Of a stretch of DNA of 64,000 nucleotides, positions 17,439-27,295 are shown piece after piece (position 1 is the stretch's first letter; every line of letters starts with the position of its first letter). Made by a program: the position numbers and the translations under genes. The stretch is from assembly GCF_003259615.1 (NCBI RefSeq), contig NZ_QLLR01000025.1, forward strand, positions 1-64,000, given 5' to 3'. Origin of the DNA: Pedobacter cryoconitis (GTDB lineage: Bacteria > Bacteroidota > Bacteroidia > Sphingobacteriales > Sphingobacteriaceae). The notes beneath the pieces are model-generated. The model made no database searches. It was not told the origin of the DNA and was given only the letters and a program-made list of their open reading frames with translations.

Positions 17439-17883
17439 TTTTAGTGAAATAATTGTAAATGTATTGATGGTCAGTTTCTTCTGCGTTTTTAACGGATACA
17501 TTGTTATATGCTCATTATTCAAGAAGACAAATAGAAGTTGAAAAAGGGAGAGCATAGATTTTGTGCAAACAAAAAAAGAATGGGGAAAGGTCATTTTGTT
17601 TCTTTGCGGGTAAATTTTATCATTTTAAAATGCCTTCTGGCTAATTAAAATCGCAGATAAAATTTACAGTTAATCTGGAGCAGATATTAAAGAAATATTA
17701 AGAAAAAAGAAGATATAATAATTATGACTTTGTGATAGTCAATTGTTTATCTATCCTGTTAAATTTTTCCTTTTCCAGGGGATATATAGATTTCTTTGAA
17801 AAGTTTCCTTTTTATATTTATTTGGTTTAGTTTTTTTTAACAATTATTTAATGATAGGTTTGATAGCTCTTATCAAATAATAT
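17439..17883. other. AT-rich divergent intergenic region (hut / LtaS-like gene)
   Basis: No convincing gene is seen in these 445 bases; a minus-strand frame through it has no recognisable product. A plus-strand TAGGTTTG at 17855-17862 matches the -7 consensus and would start transcription about 15 bases before the ATG at 17884, although no TTG is at the right upstream spacing. GATAGCTCTTATC at 17862-17874 is a short inverted repeat. Confidence 0.35.
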
Positions 17884-19839
17884 ATGTTTTCATTAATATT
17901 TAAAGGCAGATACAGTGTTCTGTTTTCCTTCTTTGCTGTTTTTCTGTTCAGCTCTTTTTTAATCAGAACAGGTCTGCTGGCTGTTTCATTTGGTAAGACG
18001 GATTTCTCTATCCTGTCTGTTATTCAATTATATTTTACAGGATTTTTCTACGACTTTGGAGTTGCCCTTTTTCTGGTTACTCTTTTCAGCATCTACCTTT
18101 TATTTTTGCGTCAAAAGTGGGTAAATACCCTCACCAATAAAATCATTACCTATAGCTGGCTGTTCCTGATCCTGCTGATCTCCTTTTTCTCCTTTTTCGC
18201 AGAACTCACCTTCTGGCAGGAATTTGAAAGCCGCTTTAACTTTATTGCAGTGGATTACCTGATTTATACCTACGAGGTTATTAATAATATCAATGAATCT
18301 TATCCGTTGCCACTTTTAATAGGCGGTGTGTTAGTATTGGTTTTACTGGTCATGTTCCTGTTTGCTAAAAGAAAAGTGTTTACCCATGCTTTTCAATCGC
18401 GGACTCCATTCCGTACGCGGTTAATGATTTCTGGTACTTTATTAATCCTGACCATCCTTTATCCTTTATTTGTTCGCAACTCATTCGCTGAAAAAGGGAC
18501 TAACCGTTATCAGAATGAATTGTCTAAAGCCGGGATCTATTCTTTCTTTGCTGCTTTCAAGAATAATGAACTGGACTATAATGATTTCTATACCTTACTA
18601 CCTAAAAACGAGGCTTTCAAGGTTATCAGAAATGAATTAAAAGAGCCGAACAGTACTTTTGTGGCGAATGGGAATTCTATCAAAAGAGAAATCAATAATC
18701 CCGGAACCACTTATAAACCCAACGTAATTATGATTACGGTGGAAAGTCTGAGTGCTGACTTTATGGAACACTTTGGCAATACACAGAAGCTGATGCCGGT
18801 ATTGGATTCCCTGGCAACTACAAATCTGCTGTTTACAAATATGTATGCTACTGGTACCAGAACGGTGAGAGGAATGGAAGCTTTAACTTTAGCTGCCCCG
18901 CCTACACCGGGAAGCAGCGTGGTAAGAAGAGAAGGAAATGAAAAATTAACTACAGTAGGGCATATTTTTGAAAAGGCTGGTTATAGCAGGGCCTTTTTCT
19001 ACGGTGGCGATGGCTACTTTGATAATATGAATGAATACTTTGGCAGCAATGGGTTTGATATTACAGACAGAGGTAGGAATATCAAACTGGATGATGTTTA
19101 TGAAACTAAAAGAACAATCATTCAGGACGAACAGGTTCATTTTGAAAATGCCTGGGGAATCAGTGATGAAGATTTGTTTGCTGCGGTAACCCGTGGTGCT
19201 GATGCAGAATTCAAACAAGGTAAACCATTTTATAATTTTGTGATGACAACCTCTAATCACCGTCCATTTACTTTTCCAGCTGGTAAAATTAAATACGCGT
19301 CGGGTAGCGGGAGAGAAGGTGCAGTACGTTACACAGATTATGCTATCGGTGAATTCCTGAAAAATATAAGCAAGAAACCCTGGTATAAAAATACGGTGAT
19401 TATTATTGTCGCAGACCATTGTGCAAGCAGTGCAGGCAGGAATGAGATTGACATCAATAAATATCATATCCCTTGTGTTATACTGAACCTGCCGAAAAAA
19501 GGCAGCCAGGTTATTGATAAAATGTGTTCTCAAATTGATATATATCCTACCTTATTTAGTTTGCTGGGCTGGAAATATGAGAGTAATTTATATGGAAAGA
19601 ACCTTTTTGACCCCACTTATCAGCCTCGTGCAGTCTTGGGTACTTATCAAAAACTGGCCTACCTGAAACAAGACAGCCTGGTGATCCTTGGTCCGCAGCA
19701 AAAAATGGAGACTTTCTTGTACAACAAGGCGAAAAACGAGCAGGTTCCTGCTAAATTATCAAAAGCAGTGACCGATAAGGCCATCGCCAACTATCAAACT
19801 GCCTACGATTTATTCAAAAGCGGAGGAATGCACCAGTAG
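17884..19839 (+). CDS. LtaS/EptA-like membrane phospho(glycerol/ethanolamine) transferase
   Basis: The 651-residue product has five hydrophobic segments within the first 205 residues and a large alkaline-phosphatase-fold domain outside the membrane (about 275-600). Metal and catalytic residues are visible: E287 in ITVESLSADF, the likely nucleophile T327 in ATGTRTVRGME, and D511-H512 in IVADHCASS. This is the LTA synthase family layout. Bacteroidota do not make lipoteichoic acid, so a role in adding a phosphorylated head group to lipid A, a glycan or another lipid is more likely; the substrate is unknown. A PAP2 phosphatase gene follows by 65 bases. Confidence 0.85.
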   Translation: MFSLIFKGRYSVLFSFFAVFLFSSFLIRTGLLAVSFGKTDFSILSVIQLYFTGFFYDFGVALFLVTLFSIYLLFLRQKWVNTLTNKIITYSWLFLILLISFFSFFAELTFWQEFESRFNFIAVDYLIYTYEVINNINESYPLPLLIGGVLVLVLLVMFLFAKRKVFTHAFQSRTPFRTRLMISGTLLILTILYPLFVRNSFAEKGTNRYQNELSKAGIYSFFAAFKNNELDYNDFYTLLPKNEAFKVIRNELKEPNSTFVANGNSIKREINNPGTTYKPNVIMITVESLSADFMEHFGNTQKLMPVLDSLATTNLLFTNMYATGTRTVRGMEALTLAAPPTPGSSVVRREGNEKLTTVGHIFEKAGYSRAFFYGGDGYFDNMNEYFGSNGFDITDRGRNIKLDDVYETKRTIIQDEQVHFENAWGISDEDLFAAVTRGADAEFKQGKPFYNFVMTTSNHRPFTFPAGKIKYASGSGREGAVRYTDYAIGEFLKNISKKPWYKNTVIIIVADHCASSAGRNEIDINKYHIPCVILNLPKKGSQVIDKMCSQIDIYPTLFSLLGWKYESNLYGKNLFDPTYQPRAVLGTYQKLAYLKQDSLVILGPQQKMETFLYNKAKNEQVPAKLSKAVTDKAIANYQTAYDLFKSGGMHQ

Positions 19840-19904
19840 CTACAAATTTCCTTCAGTATTCAATAGTTTCTTTGCTTAATATCTATAAGCTTAAAGATTA
19901 TTGC

Positions 19905-20687
19905 ATGAAGTTTTTCAGTTTTATCCTCGTGGTATGTTTACCCGGAATGGTGTTTGCCCAGCAGGTGGATACCCTCAATAAAGATTCAATTCAACACGCG
20001 CCAAAACAATCGGTGATGAAAACGCGCGGATTGAATCCTCCTCAAATTAAATCCTTTATAGTCCCGGCGGTACTGATCAGTTATGGCCTGGTATCTTTAG
20101 GGAATAACGCCATCAGAAGACTGGATTACAGCACCAGAGCAGAGCTGCAGGAAGACCATCCGACCTTTGCTTTGCATGCGGATAATTTTCTTCAGTTTGC
20201 TCCGGGAGCTGCCTTTTACGCACTGAACCTTGCAGGCGTGAAGAGTAAACATGGAGTTGTTGACGGTACAGCAATTTATGTACTGGCCGAAGCAATCATG
20301 GCTGGTTCTACTTTTAGTGTGAAACATATAGTTGGCCGTGCGCGTCCGGACGGGGCAGATAATTACTCTTTCCCTTCAGGACATACTGCAAATGCTTTTG
20401 CAGCAGCCGAATTTCTGAACCAGGAATACAGAGACGTTTCCCCCTGGATTGGTTATGCGGGTTATACCGTAGCCACAGCAACAGGGGTATTAAGAATGTA
20501 TAACAATAAACACTGGGTAAGCGATGTCGTTGCCGGGGCAGGGTTTGGTATCGCTTCCACTAAGCTGGCTTATTTAATTTATCCGTATCTTAAGAAGTTG
20601 GTAATTGGAAAACAGGCTATGAAATATTCTTTAGTACCGATGTATCAGCAAAAAGCAGCAGGACTTTCATTCAATGGCACATTTTAG
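19905..20687 (+). CDS. PAP2-family phosphatase
   Basis: From ATG 19905 the 260-residue product has a signal peptide (KFFSFILVVCLPGMVFAQ) and the three PAP2 motifs: KHIVGRARPDG near residue 140, SFPSGHTANAF near 157, and NNKHWVSDVVAGAGFG. It should be a periplasmic or membrane-bound acid phosphatase acting on phospholipid or undecaprenyl-type phosphates. Its position after the LtaS-like enzyme suggests it recycles a lipid phosphate product of that enzyme, which is inference. The end overlaps the next gene by 14 bases. Confidence 0.88.
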   Translation: MKFFSFILVVCLPGMVFAQQVDTLNKDSIQHAPKQSVMKTRGLNPPQIKSFIVPAVLISYGLVSLGNNAIRRLDYSTRAELQEDHPTFALHADNFLQFAPGAAFYALNLAGVKSKHGVVDGTAIYVLAEAIMAGSTFSVKHIVGRARPDGADNYSFPSGHTANAFAAAEFLNQEYRDVSPWIGYAGYTVATATGVLRMYNNKHWVSDVVAGAGFGIASTKLAYLIYPYLKKLVIGKQAMKYSLVPMYQQKAAGLSFNGTF

Positions 20688-21924
20688 AACCTATATACTT
20701 GTCTTGTTGATGACCGGATTTGGACTGTGCCCGGTCAGGGCGCAGCAACTGGTCAGAAACCTTGGCTATTTTTATCAGGAGGCCGTTAAGCGCAGTCCGC
20801 TATTAAAAGATTACCGCAATCAGCTGCAAAGCAGCAAAATTGATAGTATGCGGGTTAAGGCTGGTTATCTGCCCCAGGTCACTGCATTGGCTAATGGCCT
20901 ATACGCCCCGGTGGTTAATGGTTATGGTTTTGATGAAGTGCTGACCAATGGGAAAGCTTTGGAAGCGGTGCTGAATGTAAACTATAACCTGGCCAGTAAA
21001 AAGAATATTAATAACCAGCTGGAAGGTATCCATTTACAGGCCGATTCGATCAGGTTTGCTACGGGCCTTTCTGTTCTTGATTTACAAAAAGCTGTCACTG
21101 ATCAGTATATCACTGCTTTTGCCAGCCAGCAGCAGGCCGCATTTAATCAGGAAGTTTATCAACTGCTCCATGAGGAGGAAGTTGTGTTGAAGAAACTGAC
21201 GCGCGCAAACGTTTATAAACAAGTGGATTATCTTACTTTTCTGGTTACTTTCCAACAGCAGCAATTGCAGTGGAAGCAGGCAGAACTGCAATTAAAAAAT
21301 GATTATTCTACGTTGAATTATCTGACCGGTATTGCAGATACCACTACACATGAACTTGCAGAACCTGTTATTGAACCTGTATTATTGAGCTCTGAAACTG
21401 GTTTTTTTTATCGGAAGTTCGGAATAGACAGTTTAAAACTCGCCAACCAGAAAAAAGCAGTTGATTTTAATTATAAGCCTAAGGCCAGTATATATGCGAA
21501 TGGTGGGTACAATTCTTCTTTTGCTTTCCAGCCCTACCGTAATTTTGGAACAAGTGCAGGTTTCACGGTTGCGGTTCCGATTTTTGACGGGCATCAGCGG
21601 AAAATGCAATATGATAAGCTCTCTATTGCACAACAGACTATCAATGTATATAAAGAATTCTTCCTGAATCAGCATACTCAGCAGCTCAATCTGCTCAGGC
21701 AACAGATTGCGGATCAGAACGGATTATATGCACAAGTTTCTGAACAGATAAAATTTACGAAAAGCCTGATCCAGGTAGACAGTCGTTTATTACAAACCGG
21801 GGATATAAGAATAGCCGATTTTGTAATAGCCATCAACAATTACCTGGCTGCACAAAATCTGAAAAGACAAACCAATATAACGCGGTTAAAGCTGTTCAAT
21901 CAGCTGAATTACTGGAACAGGTAA
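20674..21924 (+). CDS. TolC-family outer-membrane efflux protein
   Basis: The 416-residue product begins with a signal peptide ending VRAQ. It then shows the TolC pattern of long amphipathic helices rich in Gln, Asn and Leu, as in SPLLKDYRNQLQSSKIDSMRVKAGYLPQV, and strand segments such as TSAGFTVAVPIFDGHQR. It is the outer-membrane channel of the tripartite pump encoded by the next two genes. It is a little shorter than the usual 430-480 residues. Confidence 0.88.
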   Translation: MAHFRTYILVLLMTGFGLCPVRAQQLVRNLGYFYQEAVKRSPLLKDYRNQLQSSKIDSMRVKAGYLPQVTALANGLYAPVVNGYGFDEVLTNGKALEAVLNVNYNLASKKNINNQLEGIHLQADSIRFATGLSVLDLQKAVTDQYITAFASQQQAAFNQEVYQLLHEEEVVLKKLTRANVYKQVDYLTFLVTFQQQQLQWKQAELQLKNDYSTLNYLTGIADTTTHELAEPVIEPVLLSSETGFFYRKFGIDSLKLANQKKAVDFNYKPKASIYANGGYNSSFAFQPYRNFGTSAGFTVAVPIFDGHQRKMQYDKLSIAQQTINVYKEFFLNQHTQQLNLLRQQIADQNGLYAQVSEQIKFTKSLIQVDSRLLQTGDIRIADFVIAINNYLAAQNLKRQTNITRLKLFNQLNYWNR

Positions 21925-22006
21925 GAATGGACCAGAATAGCTGAATAAGTATCCCCAATAGATAACCAGGCGGCTCCTGAAAATGGAAAAGCTCAAAAAC
22001 ATAAAA

Positions 22007-22930
22007 ATGAAACAGCTAACAATTAACGCCTTATTTCTCTTTCTATTTAGTGGAATACTCGTTTCATGCCAGCAGGCTCCTAAAGTAACAGAAGAAACAC
22101 CCGTTCCAGAAACCCCGGTGCAGGTAACCACAGCAAGTAATGCGACGTTGAGTGAAGATGTAGTTTTAAATGCGACTTCCGCTTATTTGGAAAAAAGCTT
22201 TGTCAAAGCGAATACCAACGGCTACTTGCAAAGTTCAACCTTACAGGCAGGTGCTGCGGTGAGCAGTAACCAGGTTTTATTTAAACTGATCACCAAAGAG
22301 GCGCGTGCCATAGGCAATTCGATTAATCAGCTCGATCCGGGTTTTAAGTTCTCAGGGATTTCTACGATTCGTTCGGAAAAAAGTGGTTATGTTATCCTGG
22401 TGAATCATCAGAAGGGGGATTATGTTCAGGATGGTGAAGCGCTGGCGACGATCATCAACCAGTCCAGCCTGGTCTTTTTACTGGATTTACCTTATGAAAT
22501 GCGTAGTGTCATCCTTCAGAATAAGACATTGGAATTGACACTTCCTGATGGGGAGAAGTTAAAAGGAACGATTACCTCTTCTTTGCCGGCGGTTGATTCT
22601 TTAGCACAGACACAACGTATGATTATTAAAGTGAATGCTGCCCACCCAATTCCCGAGAACCTGATTGCAAAAGTGAAAGTCGTTAAATCGGCGGCGGCTC
22701 ATGTACAGGTATTGCCTAAATCGGCTGTGCTGACTAATGAAACTGAAGATGAGTTCTGGGTAATGAAGCTGATCAATGATTCTACAGCGGTAAAAACGGT
22801 AGTGAAAAAAGGAATGGAGGATGGAAAGTCTATTCAGATTTTATCACCTGTTTTTGGGACAAAAGATCGTTTAATAACGGTAGGGAATTACGGATTGGCA
22901 GATACGGCGAAAGTTAAAATCACACATTAA
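22007..22930 (+). CDS. periplasmic adaptor lipoprotein of an RND pump (HlyD/AcrA type)
   Basis: From ATG 22007 the 307-residue product has a lipobox (FSGILVSC), followed by split lipoyl-like half-motifs (FVKANTNGYLQSSTLQAGAAVSSNQVLFKL and SGYVILVNHQKGDYVQDGEALATI) and a beta-barrel segment. There is almost no coiled-coil hairpin between the lipoyl halves, so it is a short adaptor. Its TAA overlaps the ATG of the RND gene by one base. It bridges inner-membrane pump and outer-membrane channel. Confidence 0.85.
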   Translation: MKQLTINALFLFLFSGILVSCQQAPKVTEETPVPETPVQVTTASNATLSEDVVLNATSAYLEKSFVKANTNGYLQSSTLQAGAAVSSNQVLFKLITKEARAIGNSINQLDPGFKFSGISTIRSEKSGYVILVNHQKGDYVQDGEALATIINQSSLVFLLDLPYEMRSVILQNKTLELTLPDGEKLKGTITSSLPAVDSLAQTQRMIIKVNAAHPIPENLIAKVKVVKSAAAHVQVLPKSAVLTNETEDEFWVMKLINDSTAVKTVVKKGMEDGKSIQILSPVFGTKDRLITVGNYGLADTAKVKITH

Positions 22931-25900
22931 TGAAGAACTTTTTTATTTCCCATAAAAATCCGCTGCTGGTTGTTTTGATCCTGATATTGGCGGGAGGACT
23001 GTTCTCTTATCAACGTTTAAAAACTTCTTTGTTTCCAGAGATTACCTTTCCCAAAATAAAGATTATTGCCGATGCGGAATTGCAACCTGTAGATCAGATG
23101 ATGATTACGGTGACACGGCCGCTGGAAAATGCAGTGAAACAGGTGCCGGATCTTCATATCGTGAGAAGCACGACCAGCAGAGGAAGCTGTGAGATTTCTG
23201 CCTATATGAACTGGAACGCTGATATTGATTTAAGTCAGCAAAGGATTGAATCTCAAATCAGCAAGATCAGGAATAGCTTGCCTGTAGGCGTGAATATTTC
23301 GGTGGAGAAAATGAACCCTTCGATTCTCCCGGTGAGCGGGTATACTTTAGAGAGTCATACGGAATCGCCGATAGCTTTAAAAAAATTAGCTGCTTATACG
23401 ATCAAACCATTTTTATCCCAGGTAGACGGCGTATCGGAAATCAGGGTAATCGGTGGTAAGGATAAAGAATATTGGATTCAGCTGGACAGGCAGAAAATGA
23501 GTGCCTTGTCTATAAGTCCGGACTTACTGAACACGGTTTTAACGCAGACAAATTTTATCAAATCCAACGGTTACTTATCAGATTATAATTATCTGTATTT
23601 ATCAATTACAGATGCGACTATCAAAACAAAGACGGATCTGGAAAATCTGATTATCAGTAAAAAAAATAACAGGATAGTCAGGGTGAAAGATATTGGTGAG
23701 GTCAAGATACAAGAGGGGGTAGCTTATACCAGGATTAATGCCAACGGTAAAGATGCGATTCTTGTGGCCGTCATTAAACAACCAAACGCAAATCTTGTTG
23801 ACCTGTCCACGCAAATGCAGGAAAAGATTGTGGAGCTTAGAAAAATACTTCCGCGGGGGGTAACGATCAAGCCTTATTACCAGCAGTCTGATTTTGTAGA
23901 AGCATCTGTTCAAAGTGTAAGCGATAGTTTATTGATCGGACTGGTACTGGCGATTGTAGTGGCGATTATCTTTTTGCGTTCTGTGAAAGCAAGTGCAACA
24001 ATACTGATTACCATTCCAATTACGCTGTGTTTAACGGTAATGGTGCTTTATGGAATTGGATATTCTTTGAACATTATGACGCTGGGTGCTATTGCTGCGG
24101 CTATCGGATTGATTATCGATGATGCCATAGTTGTAGTTGAACAGATTCACCGGACGCATGAGGAACATCCGGAAGAGCCTACCGTTAATTTGCTTAAAAA
24201 AGCAATAGATTACTTGTTTCCGGCGATGTTGGGTTCTTCTGTCAGTACAATCGTAATTTTTGTTCCTTTTATGCTGATGACCGGAGTGGCAGGCTCTTAT
24301 TTTCAGGTGATGACCAATACAATGATCATTACTTTGGTATGTTCATTTTTTGTGACCTGGATTGGTTTACCGGTTGTCTATTTATTATTAACGAAGGATT
24401 CTTCTTCCAATTCGGTACAAGCAGTTGTGCATCAGGTTAATCAGCAGAACTGGGTTTATTATTTTATCAAAAAGCCATGGATCAGTTATATTTCTATGGT
24501 AATCTTAGCGGTCCTTATCTTTTTAATCTTGCCGCGGCTGGAAACCGGATTTCTTCCGGAAATGGACGAGGGTAGTGTAGTGGTGGATTATACTTCCCCG
24601 CCGGGGACTTCACTGGCAGAAACAGACCGGATGTTAAAAGAGGTAGAAAAGTTAATCGTTAAAATACCTGAAGTACAGACTTATTCGCGCAGAACAGGCA
24701 CACAAATGGGTTTTTTTATCACCGAGCCTAATACGGGTGATTATCTGATCCAGCTAAAGGCGGATAGAAAAAGGAGTACAGATGAGGTTATTAGTGAGAT
24801 CAGATCGAAGATACAGACCTCTCAGCCTGCTTTAGTTGTTGATTTTGGACAGGTTATAGGGGATATGCTGGGTGATTTAATGAGTTCTACGCAGCCTGTT
24901 GAAGTGAAAATATTTGGTAATGATCAGGATAAATTAAAGGCTTTGTCCAGGCAAGTTGCAGTACTGATGGGCAAGGTAACCGGAACTGCCGATGTCTTTA
25001 ACGGGATTGTTATTGCGGGGCCTTCTGTAAATATTCAGCCCAATTTTGCTATGCTGGCGCAATATGGGATTACCCCGGGAGATTTTCAGTTCCAGGTTCA
25101 AAATGCGTTACAGGGGAATATTATTGGTAATGTATATGATCAGCAGCAGCTTACGCCAATCAGGATGATTTATCCGGGGAGCAAACAATTTGGTGTGGCT
25201 GATGTCAATAAATTACAACTGTTTTTACCGGGTGGGGGAATGGTACCTATTCAGCAGCTTGCGAGTGTAACTATTAAGGCTGGCGATGCAGAAATTAAAA
25301 GAGAAAATTTACAGTCTATTGGAGTGGTTACTGCGAGGCTGGAGTCCAGGGATCTGGGGAGTGTAATGGCTGATATTCAAAAAGAAATTGGTGCAAAGAT
25401 CAATTTGCCTGCTGGTTATCATATTGAATATGGCGGGGCTTATGCGGAACAGCAGCAGTCTTTTAAAGAGTTGCTTACTATTCTGGTAGCTTCAAGTTTA
25501 CTGGTCTTTAGTGTCATCCTTTTTCTTTTTAAGGATTTTAAGATTGCGTTTCTCATTCTGATCATTTCTTTACTGGGGATTTCAGGGAGTTATCTTGCGC
25601 TATATCTGACGCATACGCCTTTAAATGTAGGGAGTTATACGGGCCTGATTATGATCGTTGGTATCATCGGGGAGAATGCGATTTTTACTTTCCTGCAGTT
25701 TAAGGAATCTTTGAAGGATAAGACCGCGGAGGAAGCTATTGTTTATGCGATTTCAACACGGTTAAGACCTAAGTTAATGACTGCGCTGGGTGCAATTATT
25801 GCATTACTGCCACTGGCTTTGGGGATCGGGGCAGGAGCACAAATGCACCAGCCGCTGGCGATAGCAGTAATTGGCGGATTTGTGATTGCATTGCCGCTGC

Positions 25901-25950
25901 TGCTTATTGTTTTACCAAGTATGGTGAGGAGACTTTATCAGGAAAAATAG
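22930..25950 (+). CDS. RND-family inner-membrane efflux transporter (AcrB/MdtB-like)
   Basis: The 1006-residue product is a full-length RND pump: N-terminal helix, two large periplasmic loops and 12 membrane helices. The proton-relay acidic pair is in helix 4 (IGLIIDDAIVVVEQIHR). The helix 4 sequence with DD is of the HAE1 drug/lipid export type rather than the heavy-metal type. It forms a tripartite pump with the TolC and adaptor genes upstream. The cargo is unknown; the adjacent LtaS-like and PAP2 genes hint at envelope lipids or antimicrobial peptides. Confidence 0.95.
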   Translation: MKNFFISHKNPLLVVLILILAGGLFSYQRLKTSLFPEITFPKIKIIADAELQPVDQMMITVTRPLENAVKQVPDLHIVRSTTSRGSCEISAYMNWNADIDLSQQRIESQISKIRNSLPVGVNISVEKMNPSILPVSGYTLESHTESPIALKKLAAYTIKPFLSQVDGVSEIRVIGGKDKEYWIQLDRQKMSALSISPDLLNTVLTQTNFIKSNGYLSDYNYLYLSITDATIKTKTDLENLIISKKNNRIVRVKDIGEVKIQEGVAYTRINANGKDAILVAVIKQPNANLVDLSTQMQEKIVELRKILPRGVTIKPYYQQSDFVEASVQSVSDSLLIGLVLAIVVAIIFLRSVKASATILITIPITLCLTVMVLYGIGYSLNIMTLGAIAAAIGLIIDDAIVVVEQIHRTHEEHPEEPTVNLLKKAIDYLFPAMLGSSVSTIVIFVPFMLMTGVAGSYFQVMTNTMIITLVCSFFVTWIGLPVVYLLLTKDSSSNSVQAVVHQVNQQNWVYYFIKKPWISYISMVILAVLIFLILPRLETGFLPEMDEGSVVVDYTSPPGTSLAETDRMLKEVEKLIVKIPEVQTYSRRTGTQMGFFITEPNTGDYLIQLKADRKRSTDEVISEIRSKIQTSQPALVVDFGQVIGDMLGDLMSSTQPVEVKIFGNDQDKLKALSRQVAVLMGKVTGTADVFNGIVIAGPSVNIQPNFAMLAQYGITPGDFQFQVQNALQGNIIGNVYDQQQLTPIRMIYPGSKQFGVADVNKLQLFLPGGGMVPIQQLASVTIKAGDAEIKRENLQSIGVVTARLESRDLGSVMADIQKEIGAKINLPAGYHIEYGGAYAEQQQSFKELLTILVASSLLVFSVILFLFKDFKIAFLILIISLLGISGSYLALYLTHTPLNVGSYTGLIMIVGIIGENAIFTFLQFKESLKDKTAEEAIVYAISTRLRPKLMTALGAIIALLPLALGIGAGAQMHQPLAIAVIGGFVIALPLLLIVLPSMVRRLYQEK

Positions 25951-26004
25951 GCTCAAAAAAGCCTTGCTACGTTTATGACATTCTTTTTTATCGCGCATAA
26001 AAAA

Positions 26005-26029
26005 GCGGCAGATATAAATATCTAACCGC
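26005..26029. terminator. stem-loop between RND and YncE-like genes
   Basis: GCGG..AGATAT pairs with ATATCT..CCGC around an AA loop. It lies between two convergent genes and is followed by a 13-base direct repeat (TTATTGGTGTGTT, about 26034 and 26052). It is probably a shared terminator. Confidence 0.5.
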
Positions 26030-26062
26030 CCTGTTATTGGTGTGTTTATAATTATTGGTGTG

Positions 26063-27070
26063 TTATTTTCCGTATGTCAAAACTGTAAATGTTCCCGGAA
26101 TGCGTACTGCTTTTTTACCTTCACCGGGCTTTAAATCAGCAGTAGGCATAAATAGATGATGGTTAACTTCATCCAATGCAATTGTGCGGGCACCTTTTTT
26201 TGTTTTAATGTTTTCAAGCACCTGAAATTTATTAGCATTCACCTCTTTAATTACGGTGAGTGTACCTTCTCCATTCGCACTATATACTAATTTCAACTGC
26301 AGGTCAAAGACAACGCCATCGCTCCCTTCTCCTATAGGCAATGTACTGATTTGTTTACCTGTAACTGCATCCAGAACGATCAATACTTTATTGGAACAGC
26401 CCACGAATAGCCGGGAGGTTAACCTGTCGATCGCTAAGCCTGAAGGCTCTTCACCACTTGCTAATTTGAAACGCTTGATTACCTTTAGATTGCGGGTATC
26501 CACGCAGACTACTTCATTTTTATCTTCTATGTTGACATAGATTTTTCCTTTACCATCTGATACGCCTGTTTCAGGTTTTCCTCCTAAAGGAATGGTCGCA
26601 ATTACAAGATCTTTTATGGGATCAATAACACTTGCACTTAAACTATGGCCATTGAAGACGAATATCTTTTTTGAAAATTCATCATAGAAAATTGCATCAG
26701 GGTTATCTCCAACTTTGATTTTACCCAACACAGCATTGGTAGTAAGATTGAAAACTGTGCATTCACCTGCTTTTCCATTACTGGTATATCCTTTCTTTAA
26801 TGCAGAAACAACAGCTATTCCATGTATACCCGGTGTATTGGGAATAACACCTATAGAATCTCCGGTAGTTTCATTGATGATATTCACTTGCGTACCATGA
26901 GAGATATACAATTTATTTTGCGCGTGATCTGCCAGCAGATAATCCCAGCCTTCATCACCACTTACCCGGTGGCTGCTCAGTAAATGAATACCAGTTTTTG
27001 CTTGTGCAAATAAAGCTGTTCCAGTACAAAAATGGAGTAGTAACAGGGCTAAGGCGGCCTTCTTTTTCAT
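26063..27070 (-). CDS. YncE-like beta-propeller protein, secreted
   Basis: The 335-residue product starts from ATG 27070 with a signal peptide (KKKAALALLLLHFCTGTALFAQ). It is built of repeated blades containing YVTN-type sequences such as GDNPDAIFYDEFSKKIFVFNG and LPIGEGSDGVVFDLQLKLVYSANG. This is the YncE/surface-layer beta-propeller family, usually periplasmic and without known catalytic activity. The longer frame from 27097 would precede the signal and is not likely. It stands alone, convergent with the RND operon. Confidence 0.8.
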   Translation of the reverse strand: MKKKAALALLLLHFCTGTALFAQAKTGIHLLSSHRVSGDEGWDYLLADHAQNKLYISHGTQVNIINETTGDSIGVIPNTPGIHGIAVVSALKKGYTSNGKAGECTVFNLTTNAVLGKIKVGDNPDAIFYDEFSKKIFVFNGHSLSASVIDPIKDLVIATIPLGGKPETGVSDGKGKIYVNIEDKNEVVCVDTRNLKVIKRFKLASGEEPSGLAIDRLTSRLFVGCSNKVLIVLDAVTGKQISTLPIGEGSDGVVFDLQLKLVYSANGEGTLTVIKEVNANKFQVLENIKTKKGARTIALDEVNHHLFMPTADLKPGEGKKAVRIPGTFTVLTYGK

Positions 27071-27295
27071 AGTGTTTTTTTCTACAAACAAACACATAGA
27101 GTCTGTAGTAATTCTGGAGCATTAAAAATCTTTAAATTTAATACCATAACATCTTATATTGATAAAATAGCTGAAACAGCAGATTGTTTTTAACTTAATT
27201 ACTGTTTACTTTTGAGTATTTTATTTGTTTAATTATAAATATAATGTCGGATTATGTTTTAACTTTATTGAGTCAATATTTAATTACTCCCCAAA

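Noticed and set aside
17340..17594. 84-codon minus-strand frame upstream of marR
   Set aside because: It covers the operator and has a composition driven by AT-rich sequence, with no recognisable domain.
18946..19533. 195-codon minus-strand frame
   Set aside because: It is antisense to the catalytic domain of the LtaS-like gene, where motifs T327, D511 and H512 prove the plus frame.
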